From Haladaptatus sp. DJG-WS-42 (GTDB lineage Archaea; Halobacteriota; Halobacteria; Halobacteriales; Halococcaceae), in assembly GCF_037198285.1 (NCBI RefSeq), contig NZ_CP147243.1, positions 992,001-1,056,000 of the forward strand: a stretch of 64,000 bases of DNA. The letters run 5' to 3'. Position 1 is the stretch's first letter; each line of letters starts with the position of its first letter. The notes beneath the pieces were generated by a model. It did not search any database, was not told where the DNA came from, and saw only the letters and a program-made list of their open reading frames with translations. Below are positions 25,837-33,931 of this stretch, piece by piece. The position numbers and the translations under genes are program-made.

Positions 25837-26363
25837 GGACTTCGGAGGCGTCGAACCGGTTCAATTCACGCGAATTTCTACAGGGAAACCCGCAGATTTC
25901 AGACCACTGTTCGTCACTGACCCTGTTGGAGTGTGTTCATACTCGGATTCAGGCGTGTAGCATGAATCAACAGATACCTAGGCAATGCTAAGGGACTCGT
26001 TCCAGTTTCATAATCGGACGTATTGACCGGAAGAGAGTTGAAAATCACCCACGATGGGAACTAGGTCGGATTGGGGTTGCGTGAACGCATGCATCAGGAA
26101 TTCCGGGAGCGTGAAAAATCCCAAATCGAGGTACGTAACGCGATTTTGAAGAAGCTGCTTTGATGTACCCTACTCACAATCCGAAACGAAAAACCGCAGG
26201 AGAGAAAGAGATTGTGAAAATCTAGAGACTCCCCGTCGGAGTCGGAGACCAAGAGAAACCTGTACTGAATCAATATAGCAGTATAGCAGAAAAACGAGCG
26301 GCAAATCCCAAGCGGTAACTACAAGGTTTATCCCTCAAATTGCTGACCCAAGAGGCTATACAA
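25837..26363. other. Intergenic region with repeat copy D
   Basis: No gene is supported. It contains an exact TTCATAATCG at 26007-26016 and dispersed repeat copy D at 26057-26180. The last 60 bases include an AT-rich stretch (CAATATAGCAGTATAGCAG) that could hold the promoter of the TRAM protein gene. Confidence 0.5.
26057..26180 (+). repeat. Dispersed degenerate repeat, copy D
   Basis: The copy opens GGAACTAGGTCGGAT, like copy A, and has TACGTAACGCGATTTTGAAGAAGC in place of the GATTATGAAGAT core. It ends with CCTACTCACAAT. It lacks the middle block with GCATCAACTCAA seen in copies A and C, so it carries an internal deletion of about 50 bases. Confidence 0.5.
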
Positions 26364-26792
26364 ATGGAATTTTTGGAGGAATTTCAGTGCCTGTTTTCTG
26401 CACAAATCGAAACGCACGGAGAGTCGTACCATATCGAAGTTCCAGAACAAGAGCTTCGCGTAGGCGACCTCGAAGCGGGCAAAACGTATCGCGTGGCGAT
26501 CGTTTCCGAGCCGTCGGCGTCAGGGCGTGAGCACTGTGAGACGGAATCAACACAACGGTCAGCACCGTCTGCGGCTTCCTATCCGGAACAACCGGTCCAA
26601 GTAGGTGAGCAGCGCACGGTGGAAATCGAGAGTCTGGGGGACCAAGGTGACGGCATCGCCCGTATCGAACGCGGGTTTGTCGTCATCGTCCCCGACACAG
26701 AAAAAGGCGAACGAGTACGGGTCAAAATTACTGAGGTGCGCACGAACGTTGCCTTTGGCGAAGTTGAAAAGCGCCTGAGTTATTACGAGTGA
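26364..26792 (+). CDS. TRAM-domain protein
   Basis: I start at ATG 26364 (MEFLEEFQCLFSAQIE), as in related haloarchaeal proteins; the eight residues before it are not conserved. The 142-residue protein ends in a TRAM domain from about residue 81: VEIESLGDQGDGIARIERGFVVIVPD, then GERVRVKITEVRTNVAFGEV. TRAM is a small beta barrel that binds RNA. In haloarchaea TRAM proteins are proposed RNA chaperones or partners of RNA-modifying enzymes. The N-terminal 60 residues are a separate small domain. It stands alone, in an accessory region. Confidence 0.8.
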   Translation: MEFLEEFQCLFSAQIETHGESYHIEVPEQELRVGDLEAGKTYRVAIVSEPSASGREHCETESTQRSAPSAASYPEQPVQVGEQRTVEIESLGDQGDGIARIERGFVVIVPDTEKGERVRVKITEVRTNVAFGEVEKRLSYYE

Positions 26793-26979
26793 GCAATCAC
26801 GGTCCCTGAAATACCTGTTGCCACGCTCGAGAGGAGCCCAGTCAACACCCTAGTTCGTGAGTGCCACACGACTAATAGTAACATTTAGAGACTGTTCAAC
26901 ATACTTATATTCTCGGCGTGCATTTGGTGAATGCAAGAGACTCCAGTTTGCGGGAGCAATCCCCTGCAGGAGGACAGCC

Positions 26980-27423
26980 ATGACCGACCGTACAACCATC
27001 CTCGTCCCCATCAGATATCCACTTACTGAACAGAGTGCCCGAACCCTGACGTTCGCTGCACAGATCGCTCGAGAGACCGCGTCCGCAGAACTTGTCGTAT
27101 TACACGTCAACCTGTTCCAAACGAGTGATAAAACCCAGATCGACGAGATTAGACGCGCGATTTCACCGCTACTCGATGGGGTCGCAGCGACGGTGCTCAC
27201 CCGACGCGGCTTCCTCGTTGAGGACGTCATCCTCGAAGAGGCCGCCCAGTCGGCTGCAACGATGGTCGTCGTTGGCGCGAATCAACGCCCAACGTGGCGG
27301 AAGCTACTCAGTCGCGTTACGGGCAACGAGGTCGTCGTCGCAGACTACCTCCGTGAATGCCTCACACCGGACGTCGAAATCGTAGAAGTGAGTCCGCAAG
27401 CAGAGATTGCACTCATTCCGTAA
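26980..27423 (+). CDS. Universal stress protein-like, without a classical ATP motif
   Basis: ATG 26980 begins MTDRTTILVPIRYPLTEQSA, the usual UspA first strand; the frame extends upstream without protein-like sequence. The 147-residue protein has the Usp layout: ELVVLHVNLF near 41-50 and ATMVVVGANQRPTWRKLLSR near 90-109. The ATP-binding loop G-2x-G-9x-G-S/T is absent, since the loop reads GANQRPTWRKLLSRVTGNE. It is therefore likely a non-ATP-binding Usp. Expression and partner are unknown. Confidence 0.75.
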   Translation: MTDRTTILVPIRYPLTEQSARTLTFAAQIARETASAELVVLHVNLFQTSDKTQIDEIRRAISPLLDGVAATVLTRRGFLVEDVILEEAAQSAATMVVVGANQRPTWRKLLSRVTGNEVVVADYLRECLTPDVEIVEVSPQAEIALIP

Positions 27424-27441
27424 AAACAAGAAAGTGGCTGC

Positions 27442-28185
27442 TTACAGCGACAGGTCTTCCCACGCGACCGACCCTTCGCTCACGATGTTTGCCGGGGTCA
27501 GTTCCGGTGCGCCGAGTACGTCGCCGGCGTTCGGGATGGGGAGCGGGCCGTAGGTGTCAGCGGGGACGTTGCTGTCGCCAGAGACGACGACTCGCATGAC
27601 CATTCCGAGTTCGAGGTGCGGCAGACAGAGGATGTCGTACACGCCCTGTGTGGTGAACCGATACAGCCAGGAATCGCCGGGTGTCACGGGTGGCGAGGTG
27701 AACCCGTAGTCCGTCGCCACGCGGTCTGGCAGAGTGAAGAAGGGTGGTTCGCTGAACTTCGGGTGGAAAGACGTCACGGTGTGCAGCCCGTTGTGGATGT
27801 GGAAATTGACGACCTCACCCGGACGAACGTGAAGACCAACAGGATCGAAAAAGGTCTCCACAGGGATTTCGGCTCCGTCCTCGTCGAGCGGGAAGTCTGA
27901 ATGGTTGGCTGGCCCCTCATGGATGTGGAGCGTGACCGTGTGGTCTACGAGCCCCGAAGGAACGTTGTCAGCTGCTGAATACGGGGCCCCGTAGGTTTCA
28001 TCGATTTTCGCCCCTTGCCGCGAGTCGGGGAGTGCCGCTGCGGTCCCACCGAACATTGAAAGGGCAGCGCCCGCACCGAACACCTTCATCAGGAGTCGGC
28101 GGCTCACCCCATGATTCTTCAGTGCAGCGATGAGTTCTGCGTCACTGAGTGTCAAGTCATCTATCGTGTCGGTTTCAGGCCTCAT
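27442..28185 (-). CDS. Tat-exported cupredoxin (halocyanin/plastocyanin-like)
   Basis: The 247-residue protein has a Tat signal, SRRLLMKVFGAGAALSMFGG at 28-47, after an acidic N-terminal region. The cupredoxin domain follows. Type 1 copper ligands are visible as H135 in HNGLHTV and C187, H190 and M195 in CLPHLELGM. The protein is longer than small halocyanins and has extra His-rich strands (VTLHIHEG, NFHIHNG). It is probably an electron carrier or copper protein on the cell surface. It is convergent with the Usp gene. Confidence 0.85.
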   Translation of the reverse strand: MRPETDTIDDLTLSDAELIAALKNHGVSRRLLMKVFGAGAALSMFGGTAAALPDSRQGAKIDETYGAPYSAADNVPSGLVDHTVTLHIHEGPANHSDFPLDEDGAEIPVETFFDPVGLHVRPGEVVNFHIHNGLHTVTSFHPKFSEPPFFTLPDRVATDYGFTSPPVTPGDSWLYRFTTQGVYDILCLPHLELGMVMRVVVSGDSNVPADTYGPLPIPNAGDVLGAPELTPANIVSEGSVAWEDLSL

Positions 28186-28481
28186 CTCACTGTGAACCTT
28201 CGAGCAACCGGTGGAAAGTTATGACCGGACATGACCCATTAATGTATAATAAATGGAACGAGTTGTTTAAACGGAAAATTGCACTCCCTACTCTGGTTGA
28301 GTGCGCTTTGGAGAAAGTGTATCTACAAAAGTTGTTAGATAGAATTGTGGTCAGGAGACTTGTCTAATCGGACGGTCGAGTGCAGTGACCTCACTACTAG
28401 GAAAACATCAGATAGTAGAGAGAATGCCCGTAATCAGCAGAAGTCACGACCCATTTATCCATGCGTCCGAAAGAGTGGCCA

Positions 28482-29135
28482 ATGGGCGCTGGAATCCACG
28501 TCCGGCTGGTTGTCCGCGGTGTCGATGCATGTCCCGTTGCCTCCTTGAGCGAGGACTTCGAGATCGAGTCGATCACCACTGACCGCCGAGCTGACGTCGC
28601 AGGCGGTGGAATCGTCGGTGAAGTCACGATAGACCACGACGCAGCGTCTGCAGCCGAATCCACACAGGCGGAGCTCGTCTTCCGTGACGGCGGCCACTCG
28701 GTGTACAGGTACACGAACGAAAGTGGTGACTGTCCGTGTGGACGTATCCCTGACACCGGATGTCCGATCCGAGCACTCCGCGCTGCGTCGGGGGCGCTTG
28801 TAGTGACGTTTCTTGCACCGGACATAGAGACAGTCCAATCTGTCGTCACAGACCTGAATGCGTGTTGTACTAGCGTTCGCGTGCAACGACTGGCGCAAAC
28901 GACAACAGACGACCGATCCGCGCTCATAGTCGTCGACCGAACCGCGTTCACCACCCGTCAGTTCGAAGTGCTGCAGACCGCCCACGAGATGGGGTATTTC
29001 GACCAGCCAAAGCAAGCTGACTCGACGGCCGTGGCCACAGCACTCGGAATTTCGGTCGCGACGTTTAGCGAACACCTCGCCGTCGCACAGGAGAAACTGC
29101 TCGACCAGCTCCTTGCCGGTTCTGAGGGGGCGTGA
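28482..29135 (+). CDS. HTH-10 (bacterioopsin-activator-type) regulator
   Basis: I use ATG 28482 (MGAGIHVRLVVRG), about 25 bases after a TATA-like CATTTATCC. An in-frame ATG at 28461 lies right at that box. The 217-residue protein has an N-terminal sensor-like domain with a Cys motif CPCGRIPDTGCPIRAL near 88-103. The C-terminal HTH_10 domain reads FTTRQFEVLQTAHEMGYFDQP then STAVATALGISVATFSEHLAVAQEKLLDQLL. It precedes a truncated globin gene on the same strand by about 95 bases, and it may control it. Confidence 0.85.
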   Translation: MGAGIHVRLVVRGVDACPVASLSEDFEIESITTDRRADVAGGGIVGEVTIDHDAASAAESTQAELVFRDGGHSVYRYTNESGDCPCGRIPDTGCPIRALRAASGALVVTFLAPDIETVQSVVTDLNACCTSVRVQRLAQTTTDDRSALIVVDRTAFTTRQFEVLQTAHEMGYFDQPKQADSTAVATALGISVATFSEHLAVAQEKLLDQLLAGSEGA

Positions 29136-29229
29136 GCGTGGTGTGAACCCCCTTACCACGAGACCATAAAGACCCGAATAGCTTAGCAAGAGGGCGTATC
29201 CCCATTCGGAGACGAGACACACCTAGTCA

Positions 29230-29589
29230 ATGTCCCAGACCGTATACCGAGAAATCGGCGGACGAGAGGCAATCGAGAACGTCGTTGAAGACTTTTATTC
29301 CGCCGTGCTCGCAGACGACCAACTCGTGGACTACTTCGAAGGGATGGACATGCACGCACTCAGAGCCCACCAGGTTCAGTTCATCAGTTCAGTCACCGGT
29401 GGCCCCGTCGAATACGCGGGAGCAGACATGCGAGAAGCGCACGCACACCTCGATATCGACGAGGCTGACTTCGATGCCGTTGGCACGCATCTCGAACGCG
29501 CTCTGCGAGAAAATGGCGTTGCGGAGGACGCTGTCACGGGCATCATGTCGAAGGTCGAAGGACTCAAAGCACCGATTATCGGCGCGTGA
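29230..29589 (+). CDS. Truncated hemoglobin (group I type)
   Basis: The 119-residue protein matches 2-on-2 globins. The proximal heme His is H71 in MREAHAHL. Tyr B10 is likely Y23 in EDFYSAVL, and FISSVTGGP near 51-59 is the family block. Group I truncated globins bind O2 and often detoxify nitric oxide. The HTH_10 regulator lies directly upstream. The gene probably has its own promoter in the 94-base gap, because a stretch around CATAAAGACC lies before the start. Confidence 0.88.
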   Translation: MSQTVYREIGGREAIENVVEDFYSAVLADDQLVDYFEGMDMHALRAHQVQFISSVTGGPVEYAGADMREAHAHLDIDEADFDAVGTHLERALRENGVAEDAVTGIMSKVEGLKAPIIGA

Positions 29590-29633
29590 GGCGGGAGAAG
29601 TGGCGTGGGTCACACTTGCGAGTGACGTATGGA

Positions 29634-29643
29634 TTTTTCTTAA
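29634..29643 (+). promoter_or_regulatory. TATA-like box of the amidohydrolase gene
   Basis: TTTTTCTTAA is centred about 25 bases before ATG 29663. This supports a leaderless start there, and rejects the much longer in-frame extension that overlaps the globin gene. Confidence 0.5.
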
Positions 29644-29662
29644 TGGAGATGCCTCATCGGGT

Positions 29663-30556
29663 ATGACATTAGGTAACGAGATGCAAGTGCTGGACGTCCA
29701 CTGCCATTATTCGACGGACGAGGCCTACGTGTTCAGGACAGCGGAAGACCGGGAGCGAGCGACCGTCAACTTCCGCCGAGAGGTCGAGTTGGGCACCGAA
29801 GAAGAGATGCTCGAAGACCTCAGAGCAGCGGGCGTCCGGACGATGATAAACATCGGGTGTACAACCGACCTGCCCATCGAAGAGGTCCGCGAACTCCACG
29901 ACGACACCGCGCGAATCATCAGCGAGAACCGAGACGTCTTCATCGGCCAGTGGATCATGGTCGACCCGAACGAGGACACCCTCTCCGAGTTCGAGCGCTG
30001 TCTCACGGAATTGGACATGGGACTCGTGGGGTTCACTGTAAACGGCTCGTCCACAAACACCGCGGCGTCGGACGAGGCGTATCATCCCTTCTACGAACTC
30101 TGTCTCGAACACAATGCGCCCGTCCACGTCCAACTCGGGTACACGGGAATCGGGGCGCGACATCCGGGTGGTGACGGGCGAATACTGCAGTACTGCCATC
30201 CGAAACACGTCGATAAGCTGGCTGCAGAGTTCCCGGAGATGAAAATCATCATCGGCCGTCCGGCGTGGCCGTGGCAGAGCGAGGCCATCGCGACGTTCAT
30301 CCACAAAGAGAACATCGTCGGGTACGAACTCCACGGCTGGAGTCCGCGCTGGTGGCCAGAAGAACTCAAACAGAGCATCGAACACCGACCTGGCTTCCAG
30401 GGAAAAATCATGTTCGCCTCGGACTATCCCATCTTCTCGCACGACGAATTGTACGAGGCGTGGGAGGAACTCGACCTGAGTCGAGACCAACTCGAAGGCA
30501 TCTATCACGACAACGCTGTGAATATCTTGGGGCAGTTCGACGGGGCAGACCTGTAG
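29663..30556 (+). CDS. Amidohydrolase-family metal-dependent hydrolase or decarboxylase
   Basis: The 297-residue TIM-barrel protein is of the amidohydrolase-2 type (ACMSD/resorcylate decarboxylase relatives). The H13-x-H15 metal motif is in VLDVHCHY. HVQLGYTG supplies a later His, and FASDYPIF near 254-261 supplies the last Asp. The strand where the family usually has H-x-G-G reads IIGRPAWPWQ, so one His is replaced by Arg. The gene faces a phenylacetate-CoA-ligase-like gene, suggesting aromatic-acid metabolism. Substrate is unknown. Confidence 0.75.
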   Translation: MTLGNEMQVLDVHCHYSTDEAYVFRTAEDRERATVNFRREVELGTEEEMLEDLRAAGVRTMINIGCTTDLPIEEVRELHDDTARIISENRDVFIGQWIMVDPNEDTLSEFERCLTELDMGLVGFTVNGSSTNTAASDEAYHPFYELCLEHNAPVHVQLGYTGIGARHPGGDGRILQYCHPKHVDKLAAEFPEMKIIIGRPAWPWQSEAIATFIHKENIVGYELHGWSPRWWPEELKQSIEHRPGFQGKIMFASDYPIFSHDELYEAWEELDLSRDQLEGIYHDNAVNILGQFDGADL

Positions 30557-30571
30557 ACCCTGTTCCGACCG

Positions 30572-31972
30572 TTAGCGTCGGTCTTCGAACCGGTCAATTT
30601 TCGTTTTCTGCCCGATTTTCGTGAGGTCGGCCAACTCGCCGGGCGCTTTCACCTCGACGCCGATTGCGACGTCGAACTCCGCTTTGAGCAGGGATTCGAG
30701 TTCGGCTTCGAGTTCGGGGATGTTGGACGAATTGCCCGATTTGCGTTCGACCAGTGCGGTGAGCGTCGTGTTGCGCAACTTGTCTGCATCGGCGAAGATG
30801 AAGTACTCTGAAGAGGTGCGTTCGTGGTCGGTGAGCACCTGCCCGACTGCTTCGGGCCAGACGTTGATTCCCCGAACCTTGACCATGTTGTCGCCACGAC
30901 CCAGAAAGTCCGTGAGGCGGTGCATGTTGCTCCCACAGGCACACGGTGTTTCAACCTTGGCAGACAGGTCTTTGATGTTGTACCGAACCTGTGGCGCGCC
31001 GGTTTTGTACAGTTCGGTCACGACGATTTCCCCGATTTCGCCCGGTTCGACCTCTTCGCCGGTCTCCGAATCGACAATCTGGATGTGGAATAGGTCTTCG
31101 AAGATGTGCATTCCGGCGCGTTCTTCACACGAGGCGGAAATCGTGTTGACCTCGTGGAAGGCGTAGTTGTTGTACACCGGCACGCCCCACGCCTCCTCGA
31201 CGAGGTCGCGTTCGTTTTTTGGGCCGTAGGTGGAGATCGTCTTGAGGTTGAAGTCGGTTTTCGGGTCGTAGCCCTGTTGTTCTGCGACCTCAGCGAGTCT
31301 GAGCAGATACGACGGGAATGCGTAGATGGTGTCTACGTCCCACCGCCGGGCGTGTTCAAGCTGCTCAGTGCTCGGGGTGACGGTCCCCGTGCTCGTGGTG
31401 ATGTCCGTCACGCCAAGCCAGTGGTAGAAACCGTAGTCGACGATCCACGCGCCGTTGTGGGTCGAAAACGCCCAGGTGTTGAGCGCCACGTCGCCGGGGC
31501 GGATGCCGTGCATATACATCGCCCGGGCAATCGAAAGTGCCTGAATCACGCGTTCGTCGGCGGTGAAAATCTGTGGGCGCGGCGCACCGGTCGTCCCTCC
31601 GCTCATGAACATCCGGAGGGGTGCGTCCTCAGGGTTGTGAAGCTGCGCACCCTGGTAATCTCCGTAGGGTGGGTCTCGCTCGATGCTCTCTCTGATGTCC
31701 TCGATAGTGTAAATCGGAATTTTGTTGATGTCCGCAAGGCCGTTTATGTCGTCGGGTGTAATGCCCGCGTCCTCCCACCGTCGTCGGTAAAATGGGATCT
31801 CCCACGCTTGTTCGACCTTCCATTTGAGCCGCTGTTCTTTCCGTTCGCGGATTTCCTCACGCGAGGCGTAGAAGAAGCCATTGTCCGCGAGAAAATCCTC
31901 CGGAGGAGGATACTCCTTCTCGATTTCCTCGAAATCAACCGATCGATGCAGTCTATGTGGGTATTCAGCCAT
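30572..31972 (-). CDS. Phenylacetate-CoA ligase-like AMP-forming acyl-CoA synthetase
   Basis: The 466-residue protein resembles PaaK and benzoate-type CoA ligases. The ATP-binding motif FMSGGTTGAPRPQIFT is near 128-143, and GEIGEIVVTELYKTGAPQVRYNIKDL carries the conserved Arg and Asp. GRGDNMVKVRGINVWP with the C-terminal domain completes the fold. There is a CxCG motif (PCACGSNMHRL), as in PaaK proteins that may bind zinc. It would activate an aromatic acid to its CoA thioester. It is convergent with the amidohydrolase gene, 15 bases apart, and has a palindrome just upstream of the start. Confidence 0.82.
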   Translation of the reverse strand: MAEYPHRLHRSVDFEEIEKEYPPPEDFLADNGFFYASREEIRERKEQRLKWKVEQAWEIPFYRRRWEDAGITPDDINGLADINKIPIYTIEDIRESIERDPPYGDYQGAQLHNPEDAPLRMFMSGGTTGAPRPQIFTADERVIQALSIARAMYMHGIRPGDVALNTWAFSTHNGAWIVDYGFYHWLGVTDITTSTGTVTPSTEQLEHARRWDVDTIYAFPSYLLRLAEVAEQQGYDPKTDFNLKTISTYGPKNERDLVEEAWGVPVYNNYAFHEVNTISASCEERAGMHIFEDLFHIQIVDSETGEEVEPGEIGEIVVTELYKTGAPQVRYNIKDLSAKVETPCACGSNMHRLTDFLGRGDNMVKVRGINVWPEAVGQVLTDHERTSSEYFIFADADKLRNTTLTALVERKSGNSSNIPELEAELESLLKAEFDVAIGVEVKAPGELADLTKIGQKTKIDRFEDRR

Positions 31973-31977
31973 GATAG

Positions 31978-31994
31978 AACTGCCATGAGCAGTT
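31978..31994 (-). promoter_or_regulatory. Operator-like palindrome upstream of the CoA ligase gene
   Basis: AACTGC-CATGA-GCAGTT is a perfect 6-base inverted repeat with a 5-base spacer. It lies six bases upstream of the CoA ligase start and directly after the likely TATA box AATAAGCTAAATAA on the minus strand. A regulator bound here would block transcription. Confidence 0.45.
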
Positions 31995-32324
31995 ATTTAG
32001 CTTATTTTGTCATTTCCACGTCAAATGCTATCTTTGCGCATGGGTTGCCGGGATTAGGGTTCGCACCACCCCATAGAGAGTGGGGTACGACAGGTAGCGT
32101 CAAAGCAGTTCGACACAGTTTTTTCCCTTTCCGACCCGCTGAAGATGTCGATACCAGCGGGTCGAATAGCTATTGGGAGCAACCTAAGTGTGTCAGTTGT
32201 TCGCCACGGTGTGGAGGACATCGACGAATTCGATTGGGAGTGGCTCGGCACCGATCCGACGTTCGGGGGTGAAGGCGGGGAAACAGTCAATACACAACAA
32301 TGTATAGATAAACAGGAACGTAAC
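31995..32324. other. Divergent promoter region
   Basis: This 330-base stretch holds the minus-strand TATA region of the CoA ligase gene (about 31995-32008). At its right end, TGTATAGATAAA (32301-32312) is AT-rich and precedes the RsbR gene start at 32325. The frame upstream of 32325 has no conserved sequence. Confidence 0.45.
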
Positions 32325-33128
32325 ATGTCAATGAGCGATCCCTCTTATCAAAATCTGATTGAAAATGCCCCTATCGGTGTCTTTCAAGCAAGCGTCGATG
32401 CCGAGCAATTGCGTGATTCAACAGCGGAGTCGGTTGACTTCTACGTGAACGAATCACTCGCCAACATCCTCTCGTTCGATTCACCCGAGCACCTCCACGA
32501 AGAGAGAGCAGTGATTGAACACGTCAATCCCGAAGACGAGGAAACCTTTCAACGACTGCTGCTGGAAAACGGCACAGTAGAGGGGTTCGAGACGACCCTC
32601 GTCACGAACGACAACAACACAATCGACGTCCTGATCTCCGGCACGTTCTCGGAAGGTGAGGTGTTCGGCTATGTCACCGACATCACCAAACAGAAGCGAC
32701 TCGAACAAAAGGCAACGGCTCAGGCCGAAGCCATCCTCGAACTGTCTACGCCAATCGTCCAGATCTGGGAAGGCATCACCCTCGCGACGGTGGTAGGCAC
32801 GCTCGACACCACGCGCGCCCAGCGGCTCACCGAAGAGCTGCTCACTGAACTCACAGAAAACGAGTCGGGGGTCGCCCTCTTGGACATCACAGGCGTGGCA
32901 AACATAGACACTGCGACCGCACAACATCTCATCGACACGGTCAACGCCGTCTCGCTGTTGGGCAGCCAGATTATCATTACGGGAATCAACCCCGAGATTG
33001 CACAGACACTCGTTCATCTCGGAATTACGCTGGACGACATCAAGACAAAATCGTCGTTGAGTGCGGGATTAGAACTCGGACTTAACCTCATTCAAGACGA
33101 CCCCAGCGCGACGATTGAGGCCAGCTGA
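32325..33128 (+). CDS. rsbR: RsbR-like stressosome protein (PAS-like sensor plus STAS)
   Basis: The start at 32325 (MSMSDPSYQN) begins the conserved sequence. The 267-residue protein has a PAS-like domain from 10 to 125 (NLIENAPIGVFQA ... VFGYVTDITKQKRLEQ), a linker helix and a C-terminal STAS domain. The STAS domain has LLDITGVANIDTATA near 185-199 and GINPEIAQTLVHLGI near 220-234. Thr196 and Thr228 sit near where Bacillus RsbRA has phosphorylated T171 and T205, by eye. RsbR normally forms the stressosome with RsbS and releases RsbT on stress. It heads an operon with those partners. Confidence 0.88.
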   Translation: MSMSDPSYQNLIENAPIGVFQASVDAEQLRDSTAESVDFYVNESLANILSFDSPEHLHEERAVIEHVNPEDEETFQRLLLENGTVEGFETTLVTNDNNTIDVLISGTFSEGEVFGYVTDITKQKRLEQKATAQAEAILELSTPIVQIWEGITLATVVGTLDTTRAQRLTEELLTELTENESGVALLDITGVANIDTATAQHLIDTVNAVSLLGSQIIITGINPEIAQTLVHLGITLDDIKTKSSLSAGLELGLNLIQDDPSATIEAS

Positions 33129-33136
33129 GCGCCCAT

Positions 33137-33511
33137 ATGTCTACTAATCAACAGTTGAGCGTCATGCAGGTTCGCGAGAACCTCATCGCCGCGCTTCCGG
33201 CCCACCCGACGGACAGTACCATCGACGAGTTGCAAGAGAGCATCCTCACCCGTATCGACCAAGCAGACACAGAACGCATCGACGGAGTCATTCTCGACGT
33301 CGCGCCCGTCCAAACAGTCGATTCCTTCCTCGCGCGGACCATCGTCGAAACCGCAAAGATGGTGGAGTTGATGGGAGTTCACCCGGTTCTCGTCGGCATC
33401 AGTCCCGCAATCGCCATCACGGCGACCGAACTCGGTTTCAGTCTCGGTGATATCGATACCGCGCTTAGTACCGATGCGGCGTTGGATATCGTCAGTGGCC
33501 TTCCGAAATGA
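33137..33511 (+). CDS. rsbS: RsbS-like STAS protein
   Basis: The 124-residue protein is a lone STAS domain. It holds ILDVAPVQTVDSFLARTI near 52-69, with S63 in VDSF at the position of Bacillus RsbS Ser59, which RsbT phosphorylates. SPAIAITATELGF near 89-101 is also typical of RsbS. It starts eight bases after the RsbR gene and its stop overlaps the RsbT start by four bases (ATGA). It is expected to form the scaffold of the complex and to trap RsbT when unphosphorylated. Confidence 0.88.
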   Translation: MSTNQQLSVMQVRENLIAALPAHPTDSTIDELQESILTRIDQADTERIDGVILDVAPVQTVDSFLARTIVETAKMVELMGVHPVLVGISPAIAITATELGFSLGDIDTALSTDAALDIVSGLPK

Positions 33512-33921
33512 CTGCTATGACGACTGAAAAAGGAAGCCTCGAAATCGCCTCCGAAGCCGACATCGTCACCGCGAGGACGACGATTCGGGAGGTCGTGACC
33601 ACCATCGAATTCGGGTTGACCGACACCACACGCATCGTGACGGCGGTCTCAGAACTCGCCCGGAACGTCTTTCTGTACGCCGAAACCGGGACGATGCGCT
33701 GGCACACCGGAATCGACGGGACCCGACGGTTCGTCGAAATTGCCTTCGACGACGATGGGCCGGGAATTTCGGACGTCGATCGCGCCCTCGACGAGGGCTA
33801 CACGACCTCCGGTGGGATGGGCCACGGACTCTCAGGGACGCAGAAGCTGATGGACGAATTCGACATCGAAACGAGCGCCGAGAACGGGACGACGATAACC
33901 ATCCGAAAATACCGGCCATGA
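33508..33921 (+). CDS. rsbT: RsbT-like serine kinase
   Basis: The 137-residue protein has a HATPase_c fold. The N-box is E49-L-A-R-N53, followed by VFLYAETG. The G1 box reads D83-G-P-G-I, and G2 reads GYTTSGGMGHGLSG near 98-110, followed by KLMDEFDI. These match RsbT and not histidine kinases. It would phosphorylate RsbS and RsbR on release from the scaffold. Initiation overlaps the RsbS stop, so translation is coupled. Bacillus RsbT activates the phosphatase RsbU; no RsbU-like gene is visible here. Confidence 0.88.
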   Translation: MTAMTTEKGSLEIASEADIVTARTTIREVVTTIEFGLTDTTRIVTAVSELARNVFLYAETGTMRWHTGIDGTRRFVEIAFDDDGPGISDVDRALDEGYTTSGGMGHGLSGTQKLMDEFDIETSAENGTTITIRKYRP

Positions 33922-33931
33922 GAGATCTCCA

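Noticed and set aside
29285-29662. A long in-frame extension of the amidohydrolase gene covering the globin gene.
   Set aside because: The sequence is a shadow of the globin gene in another frame; the TATA box and the HxH motif support the start at 29663.
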